Assembly: GCF_002001005.1 (NCBI RefSeq)
Contig: NZ_MUNX01000146.1
Span: 124,001 to 188,000 of the forward strand
DNA from: Flavobacterium sp. A45
Lineage (GTDB): Bacteria > Bacteroidota > Bacteroidia > Flavobacteriales > Flavobacteriaceae
Direction: 5' to 3'
Length of the DNA stretch: 64,000 nucleotides
The translations under genes were made by a program, and so were the position numbers. Below, one piece after another: positions 53,357 through 61,485 of the stretch (its first letter is position 1; each line of letters begins with the position of its first letter). The notes under the pieces are model-generated. The model was given only the letters and a program-made list of their open reading frames with translations. It was not told the DNA's origin and made no database searches.

Positions 53357-54094
53357 TTAAGTAAAAAGTAATTTCAAGCCCGCAATTGTCAAGCCAAGCG
53401 CCAAGAGATATTTTAATGTTTTGGAGTTGAATTTTTGACTGCCAAAATACGAACCCAGCAGACCTCCTATCACTGTAGCGATCACTGCCGCCTGTAAATC
53501 TTCAGTTAAATTAAAACCTCCTTTGTGAATTTGTCCGTAGAGTCCCGAAAGCGAATTAACAAATATGAACAATGCCGATACCGCAGCTGTTTCTTTTAAT
53601 TTTGACCAGCGCATCAAAAGCATTACAGGACTAAGAATTATACCGCCGCCAATTCCTAACATTCCCGAAAGAAGCCCTATAATACTTCCTGAAAAAAGCC
53701 CAGCCCATAACGGAATTTCCCTATTTGGCTCCTTATTTTCTTCAAACTGATACACTAAACGAATGATGGAAATGAAAACACAAACGGCTAGTATTTTTTT
53801 ATAAATAGAATCGGACAAAGTCATTGTGCCTCCCAAAAAAGCCATTGGAACACTCGCTATTGCAAAAGGGAGAAACAGCTTTAAACGGAAAAATCCCGAC
53901 CTGTAAAAACCGATAAAAGAAAACAAAGATACCGCTAGATTCATGACTAAAGCAGATTGTTTCATCATAATTGGAGCTACTCCTGCCATTGCCATAACTG
54001 CTAAATATCCACTAGCACCGCCATGACCCACTGACGAATATAAAAAAGCAACAATAGCCAGCAGCAACAGCAATGAAATAGAATTATAATCCAT
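53357..54094 (-). CDS. TauE/SafE-family permease
   Basis: A 245-residue membrane protein with seven to eight helices and the family's repeated glycine-rich hairpins (SSVGHGGASGYLAVMAM near the start, SGMLGIGGGIILSPVMLL in the middle). Relatives carry sulfite, sulfonates or other anions. It is the last gene of the modE-like - TonB receptor - permease cluster, which hints at oxyanion transport. Confidence 0.85.
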   Translation of the reverse strand: MDYNSISLLLLLAIVAFLYSSVGHGGASGYLAVMAMAGVAPIMMKQSALVMNLAVSLFSFIGFYRSGFFRLKLFLPFAIASVPMAFLGGTMTLSDSIYKKILAVCVFISIIRLVYQFEENKEPNREIPLWAGLFSGSIIGLLSGMLGIGGGIILSPVMLLMRWSKLKETAAVSALFIFVNSLSGLYGQIHKGGFNLTEDLQAAVIATVIGGLLGSYFGSQKFNSKTLKYLLALGLTIAGLKLLFT

Positions 54095-54203
54095 AAGTTG
54101 TTTTTAATAAAATAATATTTTCAAAAATAAGTACTTATAAGTCTCGCTGAAAATGTATTAGTAATTTATTTATTGCAAATATAAGTTCCATCATAAACAT
54201 GTT

Positions 54204-56765
54204 TTATAGTTTACCGATATTCCAGGTTAATGACAAGTAATAAAATGCTCCAATTTGTGGGCCTCCTAAAATAGAATAGTACGGTTTGTTTAGAAAATTA
54301 GTTCCTCCAAGTTTCGCGATAACACCAGGTTTTACAAAAGTATAATTGATTTGTGCATCCATTGACCAATAGGCAGGTACTTCACCGCTAACCAAAAATG
54401 AAACATAATCATATTTGCTTTGTTGATGATAAGTGACACTTGCTCCAAGATTTTTCCAAAAATTCTCGGCTACGATGGTTGCATTTGCCATTATTTGTGG
54501 TGTATTGAAACCATCTTCCAGTCCGTCTTTATCGTCAGTTCGGTCCAATTTGGAATAAGTTGCATTTCCTAAAGCCGAAAAAATATCGTTAAATTGATAT
54601 TTCAATACTAAACTGCTTCCGTAATTGTAAATCTTACTTTTAGAATTGGTCCACAAACGGTAACGGCTTTGAGTTGTTTTAGCATAAAGAGTAGTTGGTA
54701 TTTGTGTCGGATCAGTGGTGTTTGGAATACTGGCTTCTACCTGAGCGATGAAGTTTTCGTATCGGTTGTAATAAAAGTCGGTATCAATAAACAAACTCTT
54801 TTTTAATGCAACACCTCTAAATCCAAATTCAAAAGAACGAACAAATTCAGGTTGTAAATAAGTATAAGGATTTTTTTGAATTGTGCCTTTATTTTTATCA
54901 ATGGCTTGCGCTTGTGTCAGACCAAGTGTGTTGATGTCATTGGTTACCTGAGTTTGGAATTTGTCAATAGAAACTTTAGTATAAGAGTTTTCGAAAATTC
55001 CGTCTGACATGATTCGCAATCCGCCCACTCGTTTTACGCCACCGCTGTTTACATTAGAGAAACCTTCAAAAATACTCGGGAATCGGTAACCACTTTGATA
55101 AGAAGCACGAAAGTTAATTTCCTCTTTTGGCGAATATACTGTAGTAATTCTTGGTGTGAATTTAACATCAAAATAATCGGCTTTGTCTGCACGAATGGCA
55201 GCACTCAAACGTAATTTTTTGTCGAACAAATCTTTGCTCAATTGAGTAAATCCGCCAGTTTTTCCATATTTTAAATTTTCACCATCATTCACTGGATTGA
55301 TAAAATAATTTCCGTCAGGAACAATAATGTAAGTTCTGTAATCAAATCCGCTTAAAAGCTGTGCACCTATTTTTGTAAAAAAGTCAGCAAAAGCTTTGTC
55401 CCAGTTCAATAAACCTTCAGAATGAATGAGGCTAGATTTTACGCGAAGTGCCGCGCCATAATCCCAGTTATTGATGTTGACCAATTCTTCTTTCTTTTGT
55501 TCATATGCATCAGTACCAGGAATAAATCTTCCCTGATCGGATGCTGTTCTGGCTATTTTATGTGCATCTGCAACGACAGCTCCATCGGTTACAGCATCGT
55601 TATAAGCTGTAGTATAGTCGGCAAACCATTTGTCATCGGATTTGTAAGCACGATCCATATTTTCTGCTAAAGAACGCATATTGTATGAGTTACCCGTATT
55701 TTCTTGTGTTAAATAGCCACGAATCATAAAAATATCGGTATGATAATCAACCGCATATTGACTTAGTTTGTAATCTTCTAATCTAAAACGATTGGAACGC
55801 TGATAAACCGTATTAATCAGAGCTCCTTTGTAAGTTAATGCTAATTCGTGTCCTTTTTTTGGTCGGAAATACAACGCGCCATCCCATTTGTAATTTTCAA
55901 TACCATAATCGGCAATGTCGGTTTCTCTGTAACCTGTTCTGGAAACTACATATTTTTTGCCATTTAAAGTCAGTGTTTTTCGGTTGGCTGATTCGTTTCC
56001 ATATCCGTTTACCTCGTCATAAGCGGGATTGTCATCACCATATAAATTAGTTGAAGCATTAATTTTCGGAGCCAAATCAGTTCTGTTGTCTGCAACCCAA
56101 TCCGTTCCATTAGTAATAGAACCATTTACTTTGAAGGCAATTTTTGAGTTGAATGCTTTTGCATAACGTAAATTAGTTGTGGTAAAAAGCTGGGGAGAAA
56201 AACGGTCAATATTTCCTGTGTGATTCACACCCGTTAATTGCTGAATACTCATTCCCTGATATTCAAATGGATTTTTTGTTTGGATGTTTGCCAATCCGTT
56301 AATGGCATTCATTCCGTATAAAGCGGCTGCAGATCCCGGTATCACTTCGATTTTATCAATATCAAGGTCGTTGGCTCCAAGAGCGTTGGCAATTGGCGCG
56401 CCTAAATGCGGAGCCTGATTGTCTATCCCATCGATTAATTGGGCAAAACGAACATTGGTAGTATTGGCAAATCCTCTGGTATTTATAACCTTGAAACCTA
56501 AACTGGGTGTGATGACTTGTACCGATTTTAAGTTTTCCAATGCATCAAAGCTGAATGGTGAACCGTAGTTTTTTGCTTCCGCCGATTTTAATTGTTCGAT
56601 ACTTACGGGAGATCTCAAAAAATTTTCCTGTGTGCGCGAAGCTGTTACGACTACTTCCTGAAGGGTTTCGGTTTTCAGGCTATCTTTTTCTTTTTCATAA
56701 TTTTCGATTTGAGCGAAACTTTTTAGACCTAATAAGACTATTAATAAAAGTAGTTTTAACTTCAT
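54204..56765 (-). CDS. TonB-dependent receptor
   Basis: It has 853 residues with signal peptide (MKLKLLLLIVLLGLKSFAQ), a TonB-box-like TLQEVVVTASR, a plug domain at about 50-170 (NTRGFANTTNVRFAQLIDG, IEVIPGSAAALYGMNAINGL) and a 22-strand barrel ending YLSLTWNIG. There is no carboxypeptidase-like extra domain and no SusD neighbour, so it is not a glycan system; a small ligand such as an oxyanion or metal complex is more likely. It lies 55 bases after a ModE-type regulator. Confidence 0.92.
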   Translation of the reverse strand: MKLKLLLLIVLLGLKSFAQIENYEKEKDSLKTETLQEVVVTASRTQENFLRSPVSIEQLKSAEAKNYGSPFSFDALENLKSVQVITPSLGFKVINTRGFANTTNVRFAQLIDGIDNQAPHLGAPIANALGANDLDIDKIEVIPGSAAALYGMNAINGLANIQTKNPFEYQGMSIQQLTGVNHTGNIDRFSPQLFTTTNLRYAKAFNSKIAFKVNGSITNGTDWVADNRTDLAPKINASTNLYGDDNPAYDEVNGYGNESANRKTLTLNGKKYVVSRTGYRETDIADYGIENYKWDGALYFRPKKGHELALTYKGALINTVYQRSNRFRLEDYKLSQYAVDYHTDIFMIRGYLTQENTGNSYNMRSLAENMDRAYKSDDKWFADYTTAYNDAVTDGAVVADAHKIARTASDQGRFIPGTDAYEQKKEELVNINNWDYGAALRVKSSLIHSEGLLNWDKAFADFFTKIGAQLLSGFDYRTYIIVPDGNYFINPVNDGENLKYGKTGGFTQLSKDLFDKKLRLSAAIRADKADYFDVKFTPRITTVYSPKEEINFRASYQSGYRFPSIFEGFSNVNSGGVKRVGGLRIMSDGIFENSYTKVSIDKFQTQVTNDINTLGLTQAQAIDKNKGTIQKNPYTYLQPEFVRSFEFGFRGVALKKSLFIDTDFYYNRYENFIAQVEASIPNTTDPTQIPTTLYAKTTQSRYRLWTNSKSKIYNYGSSLVLKYQFNDIFSALGNATYSKLDRTDDKDGLEDGFNTPQIMANATIVAENFWKNLGASVTYHQQSKYDYVSFLVSGEVPAYWSMDAQINYTFVKPGVIAKLGGTNFLNKPYYSILGGPQIGAFYYLSLTWNIGKL

Positions 56766-56820
56766 AATTTTAATAGATTTCCAGTATGTTTAAAAATGAA
56801 TACTGTTATTTAAAAAAAAG

Positions 56821-57168
56821 CTAGAATTTTAAATTTTGAGTTTCTTTTTGGGCAAAATCTTTAATTCGTTTTTCGATTTCGTAAAACAGAGCAATAGCTC
56901 TTTCGCCGGCTTCGGTTAGTCTCGCTCCGCCACCGCCTTTTCCTCCGAGTAATTTTTCGACCAAAGGACTTTCGGCGCGTTTATTCATTTCTTCGACTAA
57001 TTGCCAAGCCTGTCGGTACGCCATTTTCATTTCTTTGGCTGCATTGGTTATAGAACCTGTCTTTTGAATGTTTTCTAAAAGCCAAATTTTTCCAATTCCC
57101 AAAAAAGGACCTTCGGCTTCTTCGATCCAAAGACGGACTTCTATTTTGTATTGTTTAGTGGAAGACAT
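56821..57168 (-). CDS. ModE-like winged-helix regulator (DNA-binding domain only)
   Basis: It has 115 residues. The ModE/LysR-like winged helix is clear: GKIWLLENIQKTGSITNAAK, MAYRQAWQLVEEMN and the wing KGGGGARLTEAGERAIALF. The molybdate-binding Mop domains of full ModE are absent, as in other short forms. I chose the ATG at 57168 (MSSTKQYKIEV). It is the first gene of the receptor-permease cluster and may control it. Confidence 0.88.
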   Translation of the reverse strand: MSSTKQYKIEVRLWIEEAEGPFLGIGKIWLLENIQKTGSITNAAKEMKMAYRQAWQLVEEMNKRAESPLVEKLLGGKGGGGARLTEAGERAIALFYEIEKRIKDFAQKETQNLKF

Positions 57169-57260
57169 AGATGTGTTTTTAAAAACATACTGCAAACATA
57201 AGTATTTTTACTTACTAAAAACTAATGGGTTCTGTTTTTTTATTGCAAAAGAGTTGATTT

Positions 57261-57310
57261 CTTTGCGCCTTTGCGTGAAATTGGGCTCGCAAAGGCCCAG
57301 AGGCGCAAAG
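57261..57310. repeat. inverted repeat of CTTTGCGCCT words
   Basis: CTTTGCGCCT (57261-57270) and AGGCGCAAAG (57301-57310), with inner TTGCG/CGCAA, form a 50-base hairpin. Confidence 0.6.
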
Positions 57311-57363
57311 AATAGAAAGTATGTTGTTGTTTTTGGATGATGGCAAAAAATCGAATTCTTTCT

Positions 57364-57431
57364 CCCTAGCCCCGATAGTAGTGAAAATCCTTGTGGCCCG
57401 GGGTTCGGGCGACAAGATTACTTCACTATGC
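57364..57431. repeat. structured repeat element, CCCTAGCCCCGATAG...
   Basis: It starts CCCTAGCCCCGATAG and folds into an imperfect stem: AGTGAA with TTCACT, CTTGT with ACAAG, and CCCGG/GGGC near the tip. It resembles dispersed flavobacterial intergenic elements; its first words also resemble the terminal repeats of the leuS insertion. Confidence 0.5.
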
Positions 57432-57559
57432 TTTTATTTTTATTGGAGTTCAGTGAACTTCGTTTGCAATGAATAGCGGGACCAATGCCTCCTGAAAACA
57501 CCAAATCTTTTTGCTCCAAAATCAATTAATTAAGCTCCAGTTTTTAAATAAAAAATAGC

Positions 57560-57591
57560 TTTGGTAACAAGCGACAATAAACGTAAATTTG
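57560..57591 (+). promoter_or_regulatory. promoter of leuS
   Basis: TTTG (57560-57563), 20 bp, TAAATTTG (57584-57591): an exact consensus match, giving a leader of about 57 bases. Confidence 0.75.
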
Positions 57592-57611
57592 CCAACTGAA
57601 AATTAAGATAA

Positions 57612-57651
57612 AATCTTAGAAACTTAGCGACTTAGAAGCTTAGAAACTTGA
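57612..57651. repeat. word repeat CTTAGAAA in the leuS leader
   Basis: Four to five near-copies of CTTAGAAA / CTTAGCGA / CTTAGAAG run up to the start codon of leuS, one-sided (no reverse half). Confidence 0.55.
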
Positions 57652-57655
57652 AGAA

Positions 57656-60600
57656 ATGAAATACAATCCGAACGAAATAGAAGCCAAATGGCAAAAATAC
57701 TGGGCAGAGCATAAAACTTTTGCGGCCAAAAACGATTCTGATAAACCAAAATATTATGTTTTGGATATGTTCCCTTATCCGTCTGGAGCGGGATTGCATG
57801 TTGGACATCCGCTTGGGTACATCGCATCCGATGTGTATTCGCGTTTTAAAAGACATCAGGGTTTTAATGTTTTGCACCCAATGGGTTACGACAGTTTTGG
57901 ATTGCCTGCCGAACAATATGCGATTCAGACTGGGCAACGTCCTGAGGATACGACTCGCGTAAATATTGACGGTGGCGTTGACAAAGAAGGAAAAGTGATT
58001 GCCGGTTACAGAAAGCAGTTGGATAAAATAGGATTTTCATTTGATTGGGATCGTGAAGTGCGTACTTCGAATCCCGATTATTACAAACATACGCAATGGA
58101 TTTTTATCCAATTGTTTAACTCTTGGTACAATAAAAACACAGACAAAGCGGAAGATATTTCGACTTTGGTTTCGGTTTTTTCTACTGAAGGAAATGCGAA
58201 TGTAAATGCGGTTTGTGACGATATTATTGAATTATTTTCGGCAAATGAATGGAGCGCTTTCGCAAAAGAGCAACAGGAGAAAATTTTGTTGCAATACCGA
58301 TTGACGTATTTGGCAGAAACCGAAGTGAACTGGTGTCCGGGATTGGGAACAGTTTTGGCGAATGACGAAATCGTGAACGGTGTTTCGGAGCGTGGCGGTT
58401 ATCCTGTGATTCGTAAAAAAATGACACAATGGAGCATGCGTATTTCGGCTTATGCGGAACGTTTGTTGCAAGGTTTGAATGATATTGACTGGAGCGAAAG
58501 CATCAAGGAAAGCCAAAGAAACTGGATTGGAAAATCAGTTGGGGCGATGGTTACTTTCCCCATCCTATCCTTCCCCGAAGGGGAAGAGAACTTGGAGTCT
58601 GGAAAAACTTTAGGTTATATGAGGGGAGGGAATAATTCGCATTTATTGCTTGAGAGAGCGAAAGAAATGAGAAATAACCCAACAGAAGCTGAAAAAATAT
58701 TGTGGTTAAATTTAAAATCGAAAGCTTTAGATTTTAAATTTAGACAACAACATTTGATTGATGACTATATTGTTGATTTTGTCTGTCTTTCAAAAAAATT
58801 AGTGATTGAAGTTGATGGAGAAATTCATATCTCACAACAAGAGGCAGATGCTGAACGCACAAAAGTTTTAAATAAAAAAGGATTTAAAGTAATTCGATTT
58901 AATAATAAAGAGATTTTAAATAATATTGATAGTGTTTTAAATATTATCAAACATGAGTTACATATCGCTGTTGTTCCCCCTTCGGGGGCTAGGGGGATTT
59001 CAGTATTTACTACAAGACCTGATACGATTTTTGGAGTTACGTTTATGACTTTGGCACCAGAACACGAATTGGTTGCACAAATCACGACTCCAGAACAAAA
59101 AGCGGAAGTTGAAGCTTATATCGAAAAAACAGCGAAGCGTTCCGAAAGAGAGCGTATGGCGGATGTGAAAACTATTTCGGGTGTGTTTACGGGAGCTTTT
59201 GCTGAGCATCCGTTTACGAAAGAACCGATTCCGGTTTGGATTGGGGACTATGTTTTGGCGGGTTACGGAACTGGCGCTGTAATGGCGGTTCCTTGCGGAG
59301 ACGAAAGAGATTATGCTTTTGCGAATTTCTTCAAAGGTCAAAACGGAATGAAGGAAATCAAGAACATTTTTGCGAATGTAGACATTTCCAAAGAAGCTTA
59401 CGGTTCAAAAGACAATGTGGAAATTGCCAATTCGGATTTCCTAAACGGATTGAATTATAAAGAAGCGACCAAAAAGATAATTGAAGAATTAGAGAAAATA
59501 GGTCAAGGAAAAGGAAAAGTCAATTACCGTTTGCGTGACGCGGTTTTCTCCCGTCAAAGATATTGGGGAGAGCCTTTCCCTGTGTATTATGTGAATGGTT
59601 TGCCACAAATGATTGATGCGCAACATTTACCTATCATCTTGCCAGAAGTGGAGAAATATTTGCCAACCGAAGACGGATTGCCTCCATTAGGAAATGCAAC
59701 GGTTTGGGCTTGGGACAGTGTGAACAACAAAGTGGTTGTAACGAGTTTGGTTGACAATACAACTATTTTTCCATTAGAATTGAACACGATGCCTGGTTGG
59801 GCGGGAAGTTCTTGGTATTGGATGCGTTATATGGATGCTAAAAATGAAGGAGAATTTGCGAGCAAAGAAGCACTTGCTTATTGGGAAAGTGTGGATTTAT
59901 ACATTGGAGGAAGCGAACACGCAACCGGTCACCTGTTGTATTCCCGTTTTTGGAACAAATTCTTGAAAGACAAAGGTTTTGCACCAACTGAAGAGCCATT
60001 CAAAAAGCTGATTAATCAGGGGATGATTTTGGGGGAAAGTGCTTTTGTATTTGTTTTACAAACAAAATTAGGTGATGAAAATGCCTTTGAACAAGTTTTG
60101 TTAAATTACGATACATATAAGGAATATATAAATGGAGGTTCAATAAATAGCTTGCCTGAAAAATTATTTAAATTTCTTGATGAAAGATTATCAACTTTTG
60201 AGAGTTTTAATGAGAGATTAGCGGGATTAAAAAGAAGTTTTGTCTGTTATAAGTCAGCAATAGATGTTAAATATGTCAATTTGAAAAATGAAATTGATTT
60301 AACTGATTTATCCGAAGATGAAAGATATAAAAGCTTGTTTAATGCATCGTATTTTGATGGCAATGAAGTGACAGAGAATAGAAATATTACTGTTGTTCGC
60401 GAAGTCGAAAAAATGTCGAAATCCAAATACAATGTAGTTACACCGGATGATATTTGTAATGAATACGGAGCCGATACTTTGCGTTTATACGAAATGTTCC
60501 TTGGGCCATTGGAGCAAGCCAAGCCTTGGAATACGGCAGGAATTTCGGGAGTTTTTGGTTTTCTTAAAAAATTATGGCGTTTGTATTTTGACGAAAATGG

Positions 60601-61090
60601 TTTAATTGTAAACAACGACGAACCAACGAAAGACAACTTAAAATCATTACACAAAACCATAAAAAAAGTAGCAGAAGATATTGAAGGTTTCTCTTTCAAC
60701 ACTTCGGTTTCTCAGTTTATGATTTGCGTGAATGAATTGTCAGCTCAAAACTGTCATTCCCGTGCGATTTTGGAGCCGTTGGCAATTGTGATTTCGCCTT
60801 ATGCACCGCACATTGCCGAGGAATTATGGTCATTGCTAGGAAATACCGGTTCAATTGCAACGGTTCCGTTCCCAGTATTTGAACCGGCTCATTTGGTAGA
60901 AAGCGATAAAGAATATCCGGTATCTTTCAACGGAAAAATGCGTTTTACTATCAATCTGCCTTTGGATTTAACCAAAGAACAAATCGAGGAAATCGTAATG
61001 AAAGACGAAAGAACCATCAAACAACTGGACGGTAAAACGCCAAACAAGGTGATTATTGTTCCGGGGAAAATTATCAATTTGGTGGGATAG
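57656..61090 (+). CDS. leuS: leucyl-tRNA synthetase with in-frame DUF559 insertion
   Basis: It has 1144 residues. LeuRS charges tRNA-Leu and edits mischarged tRNA. The class I motifs are HVGH (48-51) and KMSKS (919-923), and the editing-domain stretch VFTTRPDTIFGVTFMTLAPE begins at residue 450. Between VGAMVTF (residue 301) and this stretch lies a foreign segment of about 147 residues, in frame, that encodes a DUF559 endonuclease domain (separate entry). The region between MILG (790-793) and KMSKS spans about 125 residues, longer than the roughly 55 of E. coli; part is normal for Bacteroidota. Without the insertion the length fits the family. The frame stays open throughout, so the protein is presumably functional. 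Confidence 0.95.
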   Translation: MKYNPNEIEAKWQKYWAEHKTFAAKNDSDKPKYYVLDMFPYPSGAGLHVGHPLGYIASDVYSRFKRHQGFNVLHPMGYDSFGLPAEQYAIQTGQRPEDTTRVNIDGGVDKEGKVIAGYRKQLDKIGFSFDWDREVRTSNPDYYKHTQWIFIQLFNSWYNKNTDKAEDISTLVSVFSTEGNANVNAVCDDIIELFSANEWSAFAKEQQEKILLQYRLTYLAETEVNWCPGLGTVLANDEIVNGVSERGGYPVIRKKMTQWSMRISAYAERLLQGLNDIDWSESIKESQRNWIGKSVGAMVTFPILSFPEGEENLESGKTLGYMRGGNNSHLLLERAKEMRNNPTEAEKILWLNLKSKALDFKFRQQHLIDDYIVDFVCLSKKLVIEVDGEIHISQQEADAERTKVLNKKGFKVIRFNNKEILNNIDSVLNIIKHELHIAVVPPSGARGISVFTTRPDTIFGVTFMTLAPEHELVAQITTPEQKAEVEAYIEKTAKRSERERMADVKTISGVFTGAFAEHPFTKEPIPVWIGDYVLAGYGTGAVMAVPCGDERDYAFANFFKGQNGMKEIKNIFANVDISKEAYGSKDNVEIANSDFLNGLNYKEATKKIIEELEKIGQGKGKVNYRLRDAVFSRQRYWGEPFPVYYVNGLPQMIDAQHLPIILPEVEKYLPTEDGLPPLGNATVWAWDSVNNKVVVTSLVDNTTIFPLELNTMPGWAGSSWYWMRYMDAKNEGEFASKEALAYWESVDLYIGGSEHATGHLLYSRFWNKFLKDKGFAPTEEPFKKLINQGMILGESAFVFVLQTKLGDENAFEQVLLNYDTYKEYINGGSINSLPEKLFKFLDERLSTFESFNERLAGLKRSFVCYKSAIDVKYVNLKNEIDLTDLSEDERYKSLFNASYFDGNEVTENRNITVVREVEKMSKSKYNVVTPDDICNEYGADTLRLYEMFLGPLEQAKPWNTAGISGVFGFLKKLWRLYFDENGLIVNNDEPTKDNLKSLHKTIKKVAEDIEGFSFNTSVSQFMICVNELSAQNCHSRAILEPLAIVISPYAPHIAEELWSLLGNTGSIATVPFPVFEPAHLVESDKEYPVSFNGKMRFTINLPLDLTKEQIEEIVMKDERTIKQLDGKTPNKVIIVPGKIINLVG
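58559..58999 (+). mobile_element. in-frame DUF559 endonuclease element within leuS
   Basis: A 441-bp, 147-codon insertion. The DUF559 domain covers about LeuRS residues 325-436: NPTEAEKILWLNLKSK, FKFRQQHLIDDYIVDFVC, KKLVIEVDGEIH and FKVIRFNNKEIL. The expected Vsr-like/PD-(D/E)XK residues Asp374, Glu385 and Asp387 are present. GC-rich palindromes bound it: CTTCCCC-GAA-GGGGAAG (58570-58586) and CCCCC-TTC-GGGGG (58976-58988). Read as inverted copies they share CCTA-[T/G]CC-CCCCGAAGGGG, so they are imperfect terminal inverted repeats (58563-58586 and 58974-58996). An internal in-frame ATG at 58619 would also allow the domain to be made alone. Confidence 0.85.
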
Positions 61091-61092
61091 AA

Positions 61093-61165
61093 AAAATCAA
61101 ATTCCAAAATTTTAATAAATTCCAAATTCCAATTTTACGATTGGGGTTTGGGATTTTTTTGTGTA
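61093..61165. repeat. word repeat and terminator-like region after leuS
   Basis: AAATTCCAAA-type words (three copies) on the left and TTGGGGTTTGGGATTTTTT on the right can pair with mismatches and end in T; the likely leuS terminator. Confidence 0.5.
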
Positions 61166-61206
61166 ACGTTTTGAATGTTTTTATACCAATATAAAAAAAC
61201 ATAAAG

Positions 61207-61392
61207 ATGAAAAAACACGAAATTCACATTTTGAAAAAAAGCGCTGGTTTTTCCGGCATGAAAGATGAATTGTCAAGAGAAGTTGAGGTTTTCTTGAACA
61301 AAAAGTCTTCTGAAGGGTATGAGGTTATAAATGTATCTTTTACATATTATGAAGCTACAGAATTGGTAGCCTTTGTTACAATCTGCAGATAA
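61207..61392 (+). CDS. small DUF4177-like protein
   Basis: A 61-residue protein (MKKHEIHILKKSAGFSGMKD...) with a predicted beta-alpha-beta-beta fold: a long charged helix (DELSREVEVFLNKKSSEGYE) and two strands (VINVSFTYYEATELVAFVTI). The pattern, with GYEVINVSF after the helix, recalls DUF4177 proteins, whose function is unknown. An A-rich leader precedes the ATG. It reads in the same direction as leuS and the next gene. Confidence 0.6.
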   Translation: MKKHEIHILKKSAGFSGMKDELSREVEVFLNKKSSEGYEVINVSFTYYEATELVAFVTICR

Positions 61393-61485
61393 GTTATAAA
61401 TGCCAAAATGACACAAAAACAATTTGGTTCAGAATTTGATGTTTAATTTAAAGATTTTAAACATAAAATATAAAAAACAAAAGAT

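Larger units (their letters stand above)
57169..57655. other. intergenic region upstream of leuS, rich in repeats
   Basis: No gene is seen. In order it holds a hairpin of TTTGCGCC words (57261-57310), a structured CCCTAGCCCCGATAG element (57364-57431), the leuS promoter (57560-57591) and a CTTAGAAA word repeat (57612-57651). Confidence 0.65.

Noticed and set aside
58559..58999. Intein in LeuRS
   Set aside because: No Cys/Ser at the left junction, no His-Asn at the right end and no Cys/Ser/Thr following; the domain is DUF559 with palindromic edges, not a splicing fold.
58555..59001. TTTC at both edges of the leuS insertion as a target-site duplication
   Set aside because: The two copies lie in different codon phases; a unit of 443 bases would shift the frame, so this match is probably chance.
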